Below are positions 44,921 to 54,372 of a DNA stretch of 64,000 nt, piece after piece (the first letter of the stretch is position 1; each line of letters starts with the position of its first letter). The notes beneath the pieces were generated by a model, which was not told the DNA's origin, did no database searches, and worked only from the letters and a program-made list of their open reading frames with translations. The position numbers were made by a program, and so were the translations under genes. The DNA is from Lachnospiraceae bacterium (GTDB lineage Bacteria; Bacillota; Clostridia; Lachnospirales; Lachnospiraceae): NCBI GenBank assembly GCA_030524635.1, contig JAUNGG010000003.1, forward strand, positions 62,001 to 126,000, read 5' to 3'.

Positions 44921-45036
44921 ATAAGTATGAAGCCGAAGGTTGGTGTGATCGACAGAGATCATTTTGTAGTTCCGATCTGGACCATATAAAAGGTGGTACC
45001 ATATTTTGTATGAATGGAAATCGGGAAGGAGACAAC

Positions 45037-46143
45037 ATGCCGCCAATTACAATTTTGATGAAACCAGCGTCAGGCAACTGCAACCTGCGCTGTGAGTATT
45101 GCTTTTATTATGATACCATGGAGAAACGGGAAAAAGCTTCCTATGGAATGATGAGTGAGGAGACGCTTAAGGCGGTGATCCGGCAGGCTCTTGCCTTTGC
45201 AAAGGGAAGCTGTACCATCGCTTTTCAGGGCGGGGAGCCGACGCTGCGGGGGCTTGATTTTTACCGGAAGGCAGTGGAGCTGGAGGAGCAGTATAATAAA
45301 AATCATGTCCAGATCTTTCATACCATCCAGACCAATGGCTATTGCCTGGACCGGCAGTGGGCGGAATTTTTCCGGGATCAGCATTTCCTGGTGGGGGTAT
45401 CGTTGGACGGAGGGCCGAAGCTCCATGATTATTACCGGAAAACGCCCAGAGGAGAAGGCAGCTTTTACAAGGTGATGGAGCATGTGGAGCTGCTGAAAAA
45501 GACGGGGGTGGAGTTTAATATCCTGTCGGTGGTGAATGGGAGGACTGCTCCTCAAATTGGGAAAACCTATGAATTTTACCGGAAAAACCACCTGGATTAC
45601 CTCCAGTTTATTGCCTGTCTGGATCCTTTCGGGGAGGAGCCGGGAGGAAGGGAATATTCGCTGACGCCCAAGGCCTTCGGAAAATTTTTAATTGAGCTGT
45701 TTGATCTGTGGTACCGCGATCTTTTACAGGGCAGGCAGCCTTATATCCGGCAGTTTGAGAATTATATTGCAGTTCTTCTGGGGCAGATGCCGGAATCCTG
45801 TGATATGAGAGGGATCTGCGGGCTGCAGTATGTGGTGGAAGCGGATGGTTCCGTGTACCCTTGTGATTTCTATGTTCTGGATAAATACCGACTGGGAAAT
45901 TTCAGGGAGAATACCGTGGAGGAGATCGACCAGATGCGGGAGAAAATCGGATATATCCAGGAATCTCTGCATAAAGAGGCTGCCTGTGATACCTGCCGCT
46001 ATGGAGCTCTCTGCCGCGGAGGCTGCAGGAGAAACCGCCGGAGGGAGAACGGCTATCATCAGTATTTCTGCCGGTCCTACCAGATGTTTTTCGATGCGTG
46101 CCTTCCGCGGCTTGTGGAGATCGCCCGCAGAGTCAGCAGGTGA
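45037..46143 (+). CDS. Anaerobic sulfatase-maturating enzyme (radical SAM)
   Basis: A 368-residue cytosolic radical-SAM protein that converts the active-site Cys or Ser of sulfatases to formylglycine. The SAM cluster motif is CNLRCEYCFYYD (Cys15, 19 and 22). FQGGEPTLRGLDFY and IQTNGYCLD follow. A SPASM domain binds two more clusters, with CDMRGICGLQYVV, VYPCDFYVLDKYRLGN and CDTCRYGALCRGGCRR. The ATG at 45037 has GGAAGGAG upstream. A sulfatase of the cysteine type is encoded 9 kb downstream, its likely client. The gene converges on yesN with a 16-base gap. Confidence 0.92.
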   Translation: MPPITILMKPASGNCNLRCEYCFYYDTMEKREKASYGMMSEETLKAVIRQALAFAKGSCTIAFQGGEPTLRGLDFYRKAVELEEQYNKNHVQIFHTIQTNGYCLDRQWAEFFRDQHFLVGVSLDGGPKLHDYYRKTPRGEGSFYKVMEHVELLKKTGVEFNILSVVNGRTAPQIGKTYEFYRKNHLDYLQFIACLDPFGEEPGGREYSLTPKAFGKFLIELFDLWYRDLLQGRQPYIRQFENYIAVLLGQMPESCDMRGICGLQYVVEADGSVYPCDFYVLDKYRLGNFRENTVEEIDQMREKIGYIQESLHKEAACDTCRYGALCRGGCRRNRRRENGYHQYFCRSYQMFFDACLPRLVEIARRVSR

Positions 46144-46159
46144 TCATGATCTTGTCATG

Positions 46160-47767
46160 CTAAGGAGTGCGGCCCGCCTGCTCATACTCCCTGGGAGACT
46201 GGCCGGTCACCTTGCGGAATACCTTGCTGAAATAGTAGGCGTTTTCAAATCCAAGCATATCGGCAACCTCATAGATCAGATACTGGTGAGTGTCGATCAG
46301 CTTCATGGCCTCCTCAATCTTCACCTGGGCAATATAGTCAGACAGCGTCATATCCGATACTTTCCGGAATGTGTTGCTTAAATGGCCGGGGCTGATGTTA
46401 AGATGGTTCGCAATATCAGATAAGGTCAGCTTTTCCCGGTAATGCTCCCGTACATACTGCTTTGTCTGGCAGACCAGCTTATCAAGAGGCTTTTCCCGCC
46501 GCTCCTCCATCAGCAGGCAGAGCTGCTTGCTGAAGCTGTCCAGCCAGATTAGGATGTCCTGAAGGCTGATCAGCTGTTTGACGTGCTCAACGATGTCTAA
46601 TGTATCTGGGAAAATATGGCTGTAACGGCTTCCTTCATTTAAAAACAAGCCATTCAGATAGGTATACAGGTTGATGCAGGCGCTGACAGCCTGGGAGTGG
46701 CTGGGATGGTATTCATGGAACAGGTCAGCCAGCTCGGCAAAAATACTTTTCAGCTGGCTGCTGTTGTTCTGGGTGACGGCGCTGGCGATGGGACGCTTCA
46801 GCAGGTTGATATTGAAGTCCCGGTGGGCTGCGGAGGGCGGGGTCTGCTGGTCATAAAATATGACGGGAGAGCTGGAATCGTAATAGTAGTGCTTCATGGC
46901 GTCCCGCGCATGTGCCGCTGCCTGGGGAAGATACTGGATTCCCTCAGGGGCATCGCAGATCCCGAATACCGCCTTCAGCCCGAAATAGATGTTTAAGGTG
47001 CCGTTTACCTTGCTGCAGAATTCACTTAAGGCCGCTTTGGCATAGTCTGCCGTCTTTAAGCATCCAGTCAGCAGAATGCAGTTTTCCGCAGAAAATAATA
47101 TGGTAAATGCCTGGAAATAACGGGAACAGATACCGGACAAAATATCAGTAAGCTGCTGCCGGATAAAGGGAAAATCGTAAGGATCGAAGGTGTTAAACCG
47201 GATCTGCTCCGGCTGCATGGTAAACTGGATCACCAGCGGATACGGATAGCGGGCGGAAAGCTCCTCTGGGATAACCAGCTCTCCGGTTCCCGGGCCGAGG
47301 AGAAGCTGGTAAAAAATGTTCTGCTCCAGCTGGCCGGCATTGTCTCGCAGAAGTTGGTCATAGAGCTGGCGATTCTGGTGGCTTTCCTGCTGGTCGCAAA
47401 AGCGTTTGGCACGGTCAAGAGCATCGCACAGCTGTTCCGGCTCCAGATTCAGCTTCACAAGGTAGTCGATGGCGCCCAGGGATACCGCCTTTCTGGCAAG
47501 CTGAAATTCCTCCAGGTTGGTGAGAATGATAAATGCAGGGTGATAGCCCTGCCTGCGGCATTCTTCCATCAGCTCCAGGCCATTCATAACAGGCATGCGG
47601 ATGTCTGTGATGACAATATCCGGCAAAACCTCGTGAATCAGCTCTAATGCTTTCGGCCCATTGGTCGCCTTGCCAACAACGGTGCAGTCCCAGTCCTCCC
47701 AGCGGATCAGGGAAACGATTCCTGCCAGGATCAGCGGTTCGTCATCGACCAGTACGATTCGATACAT
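46160..47767 (-). CDS. YesN-type response regulator with AraC DNA-binding domain
   Basis: A 535-residue regulator. The receiver domain (1-120) has the phospho-acceptor D55 in IVITDIRMPVMNG. A long middle region follows. A C-terminal AraC domain (about 430-530) has LTLSDIANHLNISPGHLSNT and VADMLGFENAYYFSKVFRKV. It is transcribed after its kinase partner, with a 50-base gap that carries a copy of the hairpin repeat. The divergent solute-binding gene is the probable target. The signal is probably a carbohydrate sensed by the kinase. Confidence 0.92.
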   Translation of the reverse strand: MYRIVLVDDEPLILAGIVSLIRWEDWDCTVVGKATNGPKALELIHEVLPDIVITDIRMPVMNGLELMEECRRQGYHPAFIILTNLEEFQLARKAVSLGAIDYLVKLNLEPEQLCDALDRAKRFCDQQESHQNRQLYDQLLRDNAGQLEQNIFYQLLLGPGTGELVIPEELSARYPYPLVIQFTMQPEQIRFNTFDPYDFPFIRQQLTDILSGICSRYFQAFTILFSAENCILLTGCLKTADYAKAALSEFCSKVNGTLNIYFGLKAVFGICDAPEGIQYLPQAAAHARDAMKHYYYDSSSPVIFYDQQTPPSAAHRDFNINLLKRPIASAVTQNNSSQLKSIFAELADLFHEYHPSHSQAVSACINLYTYLNGLFLNEGSRYSHIFPDTLDIVEHVKQLISLQDILIWLDSFSKQLCLLMEERREKPLDKLVCQTKQYVREHYREKLTLSDIANHLNISPGHLSNTFRKVSDMTLSDYIAQVKIEEAMKLIDTHQYLIYEVADMLGFENAYYFSKVFRKVTGQSPREYEQAGRTP

Positions 47768-47783
47768 AGTAGTTCCTCCTTTT

Positions 47784-47810
47784 GTAACTGTGAGGGTACT
47801 GAACAGTTAC
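47784..47810. repeat. 27-nt hairpin repeat, copy 2
   Basis: GTAACTGT (47784-47791) and ACAGTTAC (47803-47810) flank an 11-base loop. 26 of 27 bases match the copy at 11037. It lies between the kinase and regulator genes. Confidence 0.75.
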
Positions 47811-47817
47811 CTCCTTT

Positions 47818-49611
47818 TTAATATTCCAGGGGAAGTGAGATGGTAACGGTAGTATAAGCCCCCACTTCACTGGTAATGCTCAGTCCGTATTCCTCCCCAT
47901 AAACCAGCTTCAGGCGGCGGTCTACGTTAGGAAGGCCGATCCCGCTCATATAGCTTTTGGTCACCCGCGAGGTGTCGGTGAGCATTTTCTGAATATTCTC
48001 TTCACTGATCCCCACTCCATTATCGGTAACAGTAAGATAGAGGGTCTGATCCTGGGAAAAAATGCGGATTCGGATCAGTCCCGGATTGCAGCTTGGCTCG
48101 ATGCCGGAGAAAATGGCGTTTTCCACAATCGGCTGCAGTGTCAGCTTGATGATGCGTGCCTGGGCAAGGGAGGGATCCTCTAATTCAATCTCCAGATCGA
48201 ACAGTTCAATATATCGGATTTTCTCAATAATTACATAATCATGTAAGAAGTCAAGCTCCTGCTGGATGGTAACCTTTTCATTGAAGCCCTTTGCCATATT
48301 TTTTAATAGAGAAGAAAGGGCGGTTACTACCTGTACAATGCCGTTGTTGTGCTGCATTTTGGCGATCCATTTGATGGAGTCCAGGGTGTTGTAAAGGAAG
48401 TGGGGGTTGATCTGTGCCTGCAGCATCTTAATCTCCAGGTCTTTTTTCTCCTTTTCCGCCTGAATTCGGTTTTCCAGAAGCTCCTGGATATGACTGCTCA
48501 TCCGGTTAATGCGTTTTCCAATCCAGCCGATCTCATCATCGGATTCGATCTCCGGATTGGGGGTGAAATTGCCGGTTGCCACGGTGTCCAGATGATGATT
48601 CAGCCGCTCAATGGGCAGTGTCAGGTACCGGGAAAACAGCATGGACAGGAAAAATCCGATCCCAATACAAAAGACGAACACCAGTCCCACAGTGCGCTGT
48701 ACGATGTGAAAGTCAAGAGGCATATCGGCTATAGGCAGGACCTCATACAGAACCAGATCACACACCGGCATCTGGTTCCAGGTTAGGACGCAATCCTGGC
48801 CGGACAGATACACCAGACTGCTGCCTGCCTGGGCAAAGGGGTCTGCCTGCAGGTTCTGACGGATGATCTGGCAGATGGCTTCATTATCATAATCGGAAAG
48901 ATTCCGGCTGGCGATGACTTCATTCTCTGCTGTGATCACGGCCAGACGGCTGGATTTTGGAACCACGGCCAGGGTGTCCTGAAACAGCCGCGGTGAAATG
49001 GCAAGGAAGACCCAGGCATCCTCCGGATGGTCCGAGGAATGGTAAGACAGAGGACGCAGCAGGGGAAGAAGCTTTGGTTCTGAGTAGCTGCCGAGTGCAA
49101 AGGGATTATCCACCATGGAGAGGGAGAACTGATTGGACTCCTGATGGAGAAGTTCAGAAAACCAGGGAGCTGCCATGATCTGTTCGGCATCATTTCCATT
49201 TCCTGGAGCACTGCCGCCCTGGATCAGAAGATTTTTCTGGTTGTACAGGGTGATCTTATATAAGTATTGACTGTATCCGGATATGGCGCAGAAGTCCCGG
49301 AGGACATTGGCGGCGTAAAGTGCCGATTGTTCCTTGGATACCGGAAGGTAATCCTTATAGGAAGTAAACAGAAACAATGTCTGCCGGCTGGTGCAGTTCT
49401 GCACTATATTAATCATTTCATCGCAGGCAACGGTCAGGCGGGAAGACAAAAGCTCCAGACGGCTGTCTGAATTGACGGTTTCACTGCGGATCACATCTTT
49501 TTTATATGACATGTAATTGTAGATGCTGATAAATCCGGCAATGCAGAAGATAATCAGCATATTGCACAAAATCATGCGTGCGCTAAACGTCCTTGGCAAC
49601 TTCTTTTTCAT
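47818..49611 (-). CDS. YesM-type sensor histidine kinase
   Basis: A 597-residue membrane kinase. A first helix lies at about 12-31, a large extracellular sensor domain runs to about 300, a second helix is at about 306-327, and a HAMP segment follows. The phospho-His is H404 in LQAQINPHFLYNTLDSIKW, the LytS/YesM HisK pattern. The ATPase domain ends in GIGLPNVDRRLKLVYGEEYG. It is divergent from the ABC transporter and carbohydrate genes at 49.9 kb and cotranscribed with the response regulator. Confidence 0.92.
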   Translation of the reverse strand: MKKKLPRTFSARMILCNMLIIFCIAGFISIYNYMSYKKDVIRSETVNSDSRLELLSSRLTVACDEMINIVQNCTSRQTLFLFTSYKDYLPVSKEQSALYAANVLRDFCAISGYSQYLYKITLYNQKNLLIQGGSAPGNGNDAEQIMAAPWFSELLHQESNQFSLSMVDNPFALGSYSEPKLLPLLRPLSYHSSDHPEDAWVFLAISPRLFQDTLAVVPKSSRLAVITAENEVIASRNLSDYDNEAICQIIRQNLQADPFAQAGSSLVYLSGQDCVLTWNQMPVCDLVLYEVLPIADMPLDFHIVQRTVGLVFVFCIGIGFFLSMLFSRYLTLPIERLNHHLDTVATGNFTPNPEIESDDEIGWIGKRINRMSSHIQELLENRIQAEKEKKDLEIKMLQAQINPHFLYNTLDSIKWIAKMQHNNGIVQVVTALSSLLKNMAKGFNEKVTIQQELDFLHDYVIIEKIRYIELFDLEIELEDPSLAQARIIKLTLQPIVENAIFSGIEPSCNPGLIRIRIFSQDQTLYLTVTDNGVGISEENIQKMLTDTSRVTKSYMSGIGLPNVDRRLKLVYGEEYGLSITSEVGAYTTVTISLPLEY

Positions 49612-49837
49612 ATAATTTTATCCTCCCTTATCCATATATCATACACAAAATCAGCGTTTTTGACAATCAAACCTCAGGAAAAGTGAAAATAGTAACAGAA
49701 TATTGAAAAAGTAAAAGTTTTTCAGAGGGAGGCGGTCCGGAAAAACAGCAAAAAAGAAAGCTTTTTCTGCAAATCATTGATTTAGAATTGTCTGCGGTTT
49801 TGATAAGATATAGGAGAAGTTAAGGTACTTGTACGGG

Positions 49838-49851
49838 TTATGATATCATAA
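49838..49851 (+). promoter_or_regulatory. 14-bp perfect palindrome before the carbohydrate ABC operon
   Basis: TTATGATATCATAA is self-complementary and lies 35 bases before the solute-binding gene's ATG. It is in the divergent region with the YesM kinase. It could be an operator or sit near the transcript start. The assignment is weak. Confidence 0.3.
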
Positions 49852-49885
49852 ATCAAAGAAATACAATGTGGGAGGTTATTTTATA

Positions 49886-51226
49886 ATGAGAAAGAAACAA
49901 GCAGCAGCAATGATGGCAGTTGTAATGGCATGCACCGGTCTGACAGCATGCGGCGGCAGCTCTTCCAAGCCGGCAGAAAATACAGGGGGCAAAGCACAGG
50001 CGGGGAACGAAACACAGGCCGCTTCCGGCGGTACGGCAGAAAAGAAGGTTCTGTCTGTAACCACCTGGGATAATGAATCCACACCTCAGTTCCAGGCCGT
50101 AATCGATGCATATGAGGCCAAGAATCCGGATGTAGAGATCAAGATCATTGATACCTCTGCTGATGAGTACAATAACTCTTTAGGAATCAGCTTATCTGCT
50201 GCTCAGGCGGACCCGGATGTGATCTGGGTGAAGGATATGGGCTCCATGCTTCAGATGGCGGATAAGAAGCAGCTGCTCCCCATCGATGAGTTTATTGAGA
50301 AGGATGGCTTTGACTTATCCATCTACAAGGGCGCGGCAGAGCAGCTTCAGTACAACGGCACATCCTATGCCCTGCCATACCGGAATGACTGGTATGTGCT
50401 GTACTACAATAAGGATCTGTTTGACGCGGCAGGCGTTGAATATCCGTCCAATGATATGACCTGGGAGGAGTACTACGAGCTGGCTGCAAAGATGACCAGC
50501 GGCGAGGGCAGCTCCAAGGTTTACGGAAGCCACAATCACACCTGGCAGGCGCTGGTAACCAACTGGGCTGTTCAGGACGGAAAGCATACCGTAGTGGAGC
50601 AGGATTACAGCTTCCTGACCCCGTGGTATGAGGAGGCGCTGGCTCTCCAGGACAACGGCTACATTCAGGATTATTCCACTTTGAAGACGGCAAATATTCA
50701 TTACAATTCTGTATTTAAGAACCAGCAATGTGCCATGATGCCGATGGGTACCTGGTTTATTGCTACCATGATGCAGTCACAGGCCTCCGGCGAGACCGAT
50801 TTCAACTGGGGAATTGCGAAAATTCCGCATCCTGCTGATACGGAAGCCGGCTATACCGTAGGCGCATTAACTCCCATTGCAATCAGTGCATTTACAGACG
50901 AACCGGAGTTATCCTGGGATTTTGTAAAGTTTGCAGCATCTGAGGAAGCAGCAGAGCTTCTTGCGGCAGAAGGCGTGTTCACCGGTATTCAGACCGAGGA
51001 ATCCTTAAAGGCCATTGCCTCCGCAGAATATTTCCCGGAAGGCGACAGCAATGTGGAAGCGCTGAGCTATGTGCACTACAGCTTTGACCGTCCATTGGAT
51101 CCGAAGATCGAGGAGATCCGCACCGTCTTAGATGAGGTACACGAAATGATCATGATCCACTCCTATACGGTAGAGGACGGCATGAAGGAGCTGCAGGAGC
51201 GTGTTGCTGAGATCAAGGAATGGTAA
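49886..51226 (+). CDS. Oligosaccharide ABC transporter solute-binding lipoprotein
   Basis: A 446-residue lipoprotein. The lipobox is LTAC (Cys22), followed by a Gly/Ala/Gln-rich tether and a type 1 sugar-binding fold that begins VTTWDNESTPQF. YALPYRNDWYVLYYNKDLFD is a typical ligand-cleft segment. GGGAGGTTATTTTATA precedes the ATG. It is followed by two permeases and then catabolic enzymes. The likely substrate is an unsaturated, sulfated uronyl disaccharide, inferred from those enzymes. No ATPase gene is in this operon; a shared MsmK-type ATPase such as the one at 38.1 kb could serve. Confidence 0.88.
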   Translation: MRKKQAAAMMAVVMACTGLTACGGSSSKPAENTGGKAQAGNETQAASGGTAEKKVLSVTTWDNESTPQFQAVIDAYEAKNPDVEIKIIDTSADEYNNSLGISLSAAQADPDVIWVKDMGSMLQMADKKQLLPIDEFIEKDGFDLSIYKGAAEQLQYNGTSYALPYRNDWYVLYYNKDLFDAAGVEYPSNDMTWEEYYELAAKMTSGEGSSKVYGSHNHTWQALVTNWAVQDGKHTVVEQDYSFLTPWYEEALALQDNGYIQDYSTLKTANIHYNSVFKNQQCAMMPMGTWFIATMMQSQASGETDFNWGIAKIPHPADTEAGYTVGALTPIAISAFTDEPELSWDFVKFAASEEAAELLAAEGVFTGIQTEESLKAIASAEYFPEGDSNVEALSYVHYSFDRPLDPKIEEIRTVLDEVHEMIMIHSYTVEDGMKELQERVAEIKEW

Positions 51227-51338
51227 TCAAAAATCGCAGCTGTAAAGAGATTAAGCAGCCGTAAGGAAAGTAGGAAAGCGGACATCGCGCCCCTGAGGGA
51301 TCGTGATTGTCCGCTTTCTAAAAAACAGGAGGGCTTCT

Positions 51339-52259
51339 ATGAGCAATGAATCAAAAAATGTCCTGGCAGCATCCAAACGCAGGCGCTTTATCCGGAATCA
51401 GATGATCGGCTACGGCTTTATCCTGCCGAATCTGATCGGATATACGGTATTTGTATTTATACCGGTTGTCTTTTCTTTTGTATTAAGTGTTATGAGCTGG
51501 GATGGCTCCCAGAGACCGATGGAATTTGTAGGACTTGCCAATTTTATTGATGTGTTCGGGGACAAGGTGTTTGTCGGTGCACTGAAGCATACCATCAGCT
51601 ACGCCTTGATGACCGTTTTGCCTACGCTGGTGCTTGCGCTGCTTCTGGCAGTGCTGCTGAACAGCAAAATCAAGGGCGTATCCATATTCCGTGTGGCATT
51701 CTATTTTCCTTACATCGCATCCATCGTAGCAGTGGGCGCCGTTTGGAACATGCTGTTCCAGCCGGATTTCGGCCCGATCAATGAGTTTCTCAAGTTTATC
51801 GGAATTTCCAATCCGCCCCGGTGGGTGGTTGATAAAAACTGGGCAATGGTTGCCGTATCGATTGTCAGTGTCTGGAAGTATATGGGCTATTATATGATCG
51901 TGTACCTGGCAGCACTTCAGGGCATTTCCACCTCCCTGTATGAGGCAGCAGGAATTGACGGGGCAAACAGCTGGCAGAAGCTGTGGTATATCACCGTGCC
52001 CATGCTGACTCCAACCACCTTTTTTGTTCTGATCATGCTGACCATCCAGTGCTTTAAGGTATTTGATCTGGTTTACGTTATGACAGGCGGCGGTCCAGGC
52101 AATGCAACGAAAACGCTGGTTAACTATATTTATGAAAAAGCATTTACAAGCTGGGAATTTGGCCCGGCCAGCGCGGCGGCCATTGTTCTGTTTGCCATTG
52201 TGCTGGTTATCACCCTGATCCAGTTCTCAGGGGAAAAGAAATGGTCTAAGGATATGTAA
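51339..52259 (+). CDS. Sugar ABC transporter permease 1
   Basis: A 306-residue permease of the MalF/UgpA class with six helices. The EAA loop is YEAAGIDGANSWQKLWYITV, followed by PMLTPTTFF. The ATG at 51339 has CAGGAGGGC upstream; an in-frame start at 51303 has none. It is 112 bases after the binding-protein gene. Confidence 0.88.
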   Translation: MSNESKNVLAASKRRRFIRNQMIGYGFILPNLIGYTVFVFIPVVFSFVLSVMSWDGSQRPMEFVGLANFIDVFGDKVFVGALKHTISYALMTVLPTLVLALLLAVLLNSKIKGVSIFRVAFYFPYIASIVAVGAVWNMLFQPDFGPINEFLKFIGISNPPRWVVDKNWAMVAVSIVSVWKYMGYYMIVYLAALQGISTSLYEAAGIDGANSWQKLWYITVPMLTPTTFFVLIMLTIQCFKVFDLVYVMTGGGPGNATKTLVNYIYEKAFTSWEFGPASAAAIVLFAIVLVITLIQFSGEKKWSKDM

Positions 52260-52273
52260 AAGGGGGAAACGTG

Positions 52274-53101
52274 ATGGAACAGAAAAGAAAAGTTACGAAA
52301 CTGGTGCTGTACAGCTTCCTGATTGTCTTATCGCTGTTTATGCTGGTTCCATTTTACTGGATGGTGATTTCATCCCTGAAGCTGAATAAGGATGTATTCT
52401 CCATTCCTATGAGATGGTGGCCGGAAACCCTGCACCCGGAAAACTATCAGATCATCTGGCAGAAGCTTCCTCTGGTGACCTTTTTCCTGAACACGGCGAA
52501 GCTGACCATCTGCACCACTGTCATTCAGCTGTGCACCAGCTGCTTTGCGGCATACGGCTTTACAAAATGTCATTTTAAAGGAAGAGATACCATCTTTCTG
52601 ATGTATGTAACCACCATTGCCGTGCCCTGGCAGGTATATATGGTGCCTCAGTTTATTCTGGTTTCCAAAATGGGGCTGAATGATACCCATCTTGGCCTGG
52701 TACTGATGCAGGCATTCTCCGCATTCGGAGTATTCCTGATCCGCCAGTTTTACATCAGTATCCCGGATGAGCTGTGTGAGGCGGCAAGAATCGACGGATT
52801 AAATGAATTCGGCATTTTCCGGAAGATCATCTTCCCGTTAGGAAAGCCGGCTATGGCTACCCTGACAATCTTTACTTTCACCAATGTGTGGAATGACTTT
52901 ATGGGACCATTGATCTATTTAAAGACCAAGGAATTAAAGACGGTTCAGCTGGGTATCCGGATGTTTATTTCCCAGTTCGGCGCAGATTACGCATGGATCA
53001 TGGCAGCCTCTGTGTGCTCCCTGATTCCTGTGGTGATCGTGTTCTTAAGTTGTCAGAAGTTCTTCGTGGAGGGCGTGGCAGCCAGCGGTATTAAAGGTTA
53101 A
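52274..53101 (+). CDS. Sugar ABC transporter permease 2
   Basis: A 275-residue permease of the MalG/UgpE class with six helices. The EAA loop is CEAARIDGLNEFGIFRKIIF, followed by PLGKPAMATL. AAAGGGGGAAACGTG precedes the start (GTG 52271 or ATG 52274). It is the membrane partner of the 51.3 kb permease, 14 bases away. Confidence 0.88.
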   Translation: MEQKRKVTKLVLYSFLIVLSLFMLVPFYWMVISSLKLNKDVFSIPMRWWPETLHPENYQIIWQKLPLVTFFLNTAKLTICTTVIQLCTSCFAAYGFTKCHFKGRDTIFLMYVTTIAVPWQVYMVPQFILVSKMGLNDTHLGLVLMQAFSAFGVFLIRQFYISIPDELCEAARIDGLNEFGIFRKIIFPLGKPAMATLTIFTFTNVWNDFMGPLIYLKTKELKTVQLGIRMFISQFGADYAWIMAASVCSLIPVVIVFLSCQKFFVEGVAASGIKG

Positions 53102-53131
53102 TTGATATGAAAAAAAGCGGAGGAAATGAAA

Positions 53132-54310
53132 ATGGCCCAGACATTAGAGGGAATTTTAAGCTATCCGTCCATGGATGCGGGAGAAGCCAAAGAGGCGCTG
53201 AACCGTGCCGTGGCGATTGTAAAGGAAAATCTTGGAACATTCACCGATCATTTCCAGTCTTCCAACAGCTTCAACGGGTTTTACCAGCCCACGGAAAATG
53301 TGGAGTGGACCACCGGCTTCTGGACCGGTGTGATCTGGCTGGCCTATGAAGCGACCGGGAATGAAAACTTTCGGAAGGCAGCGGAAATCCAGGTGGAAAG
53401 TTTCCTGGAACGGATCCAGAAGAAGATCGATGTGAATCACCATGACATGGGATTTCTGTTCAGTTTATCCTGCGTGGCAGCTTATAAGCTGACCGGCAAT
53501 GAGCATGGAAAAAAGGCGGCGCTTCTGGCGGCTGATCATCTGGCGGAGCGTTACCGGGAGAAGGGGAAATTCCTGCAGGCCTGGGGAAATGTGGGAGAGC
53601 CCAGGGAGTACCGGCTGATCATTGACTGCCTTTTAAATCTGCCTTTGCTTTACTGGGCATCGGAAGTAACCGGAGAGCCCCGCTATGGACAGATGGCGGA
53701 GAATCATATTCGCACAGCTATGAAGTGCATCCTGCGTCCGGACCATTCCACCTATCACACCCATTTCATCGATATTGAGACCGGAGAGCCTACCTACGGT
53801 GTGACTCATCAGGGCAACCGCAACGGCTCTGCATGGGCCAGAGGGCAGGCCTGGGGCGTGTACGGCATCGCCCTCAGTTACCGGTATTTAAAGGAAGCAT
53901 CCTATATCGATCTGTTCTGCAAGGTGACGGATTACTTCCTCTGTCATCTGCCGGAGGATTTGATCCCCTACTGGGATTTTGATTTTGACACCGGAAGCAC
54001 GGAGCCAAGGGACTCATCGGCAGCGGCAATCGCCGTCTGCGGTATGCTGGAGATGGCAAAGTATCTGGATGAGGAACGGGCAGCGTATTACCGCCAGGCG
54101 GCATGCCGCATGCTTCGTGCGCTGATCGATCAGTGCGGCAACCGGGATATCCGTCAGTCAAACGGGCTTCTGCTCCACGGCACCTATGCCCGTGATTCGA
54201 AGGAAAACACATGCGCAAACCGGGGCGTGGACGAGTGCAATACCTGGGGGGACTATTTCTATATGGAAGCGCTGACCCGCATGGTGAAGGACTGGAAGCT
54301 TTACTGGTAA
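53132..54310 (+). CDS. GH88 unsaturated glucuronyl hydrolase
   Basis: A 392-residue cytosolic enzyme with an (alpha/alpha)6 fold. It removes 4,5-unsaturated uronic acid from disaccharides made by polysaccharide lyases. NVEWTTGFWTGVIWLAYEAT, the catalytic Asp candidates D105 in NHHDMGF and D165 in RLIIDCLLNLPLLYWA, and NGSAWARGQAWGVYG match Bacillus UGL. There is no signal peptide. The ATG at 53132 is 8 bases after GGAGGA; ATG 53126 is too close to it. It lies after the ABC genes and before a sulfatase. Confidence 0.92.
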   Translation: MAQTLEGILSYPSMDAGEAKEALNRAVAIVKENLGTFTDHFQSSNSFNGFYQPTENVEWTTGFWTGVIWLAYEATGNENFRKAAEIQVESFLERIQKKIDVNHHDMGFLFSLSCVAAYKLTGNEHGKKAALLAADHLAERYREKGKFLQAWGNVGEPREYRLIIDCLLNLPLLYWASEVTGEPRYGQMAENHIRTAMKCILRPDHSTYHTHFIDIETGEPTYGVTHQGNRNGSAWARGQAWGVYGIALSYRYLKEASYIDLFCKVTDYFLCHLPEDLIPYWDFDFDTGSTEPRDSSAAAIAVCGMLEMAKYLDEERAAYYRQAACRMLRALIDQCGNRDIRQSNGLLLHGTYARDSKENTCANRGVDECNTWGDYFYMEALTRMVKDWKLYW

Positions 54311-54372
54311 TCCTTACGGGCCGCAGAGAAGGCATACCATATGGAAGATATTAAGAGAAAGGGCGTGAAGGG

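Noticed and set aside
44771-44989. 72-residue forward ORF and 67-residue reverse ORF upstream of the maturase
   Set aside because: No family features, no ribosome site, and both overlap the structured region.
44984-45010. T-box-like GGTGGTACC before the sulfatase maturase
   Set aside because: No clear stem I, specifier loop or terminator, and the gene is not an amino-acid gene.
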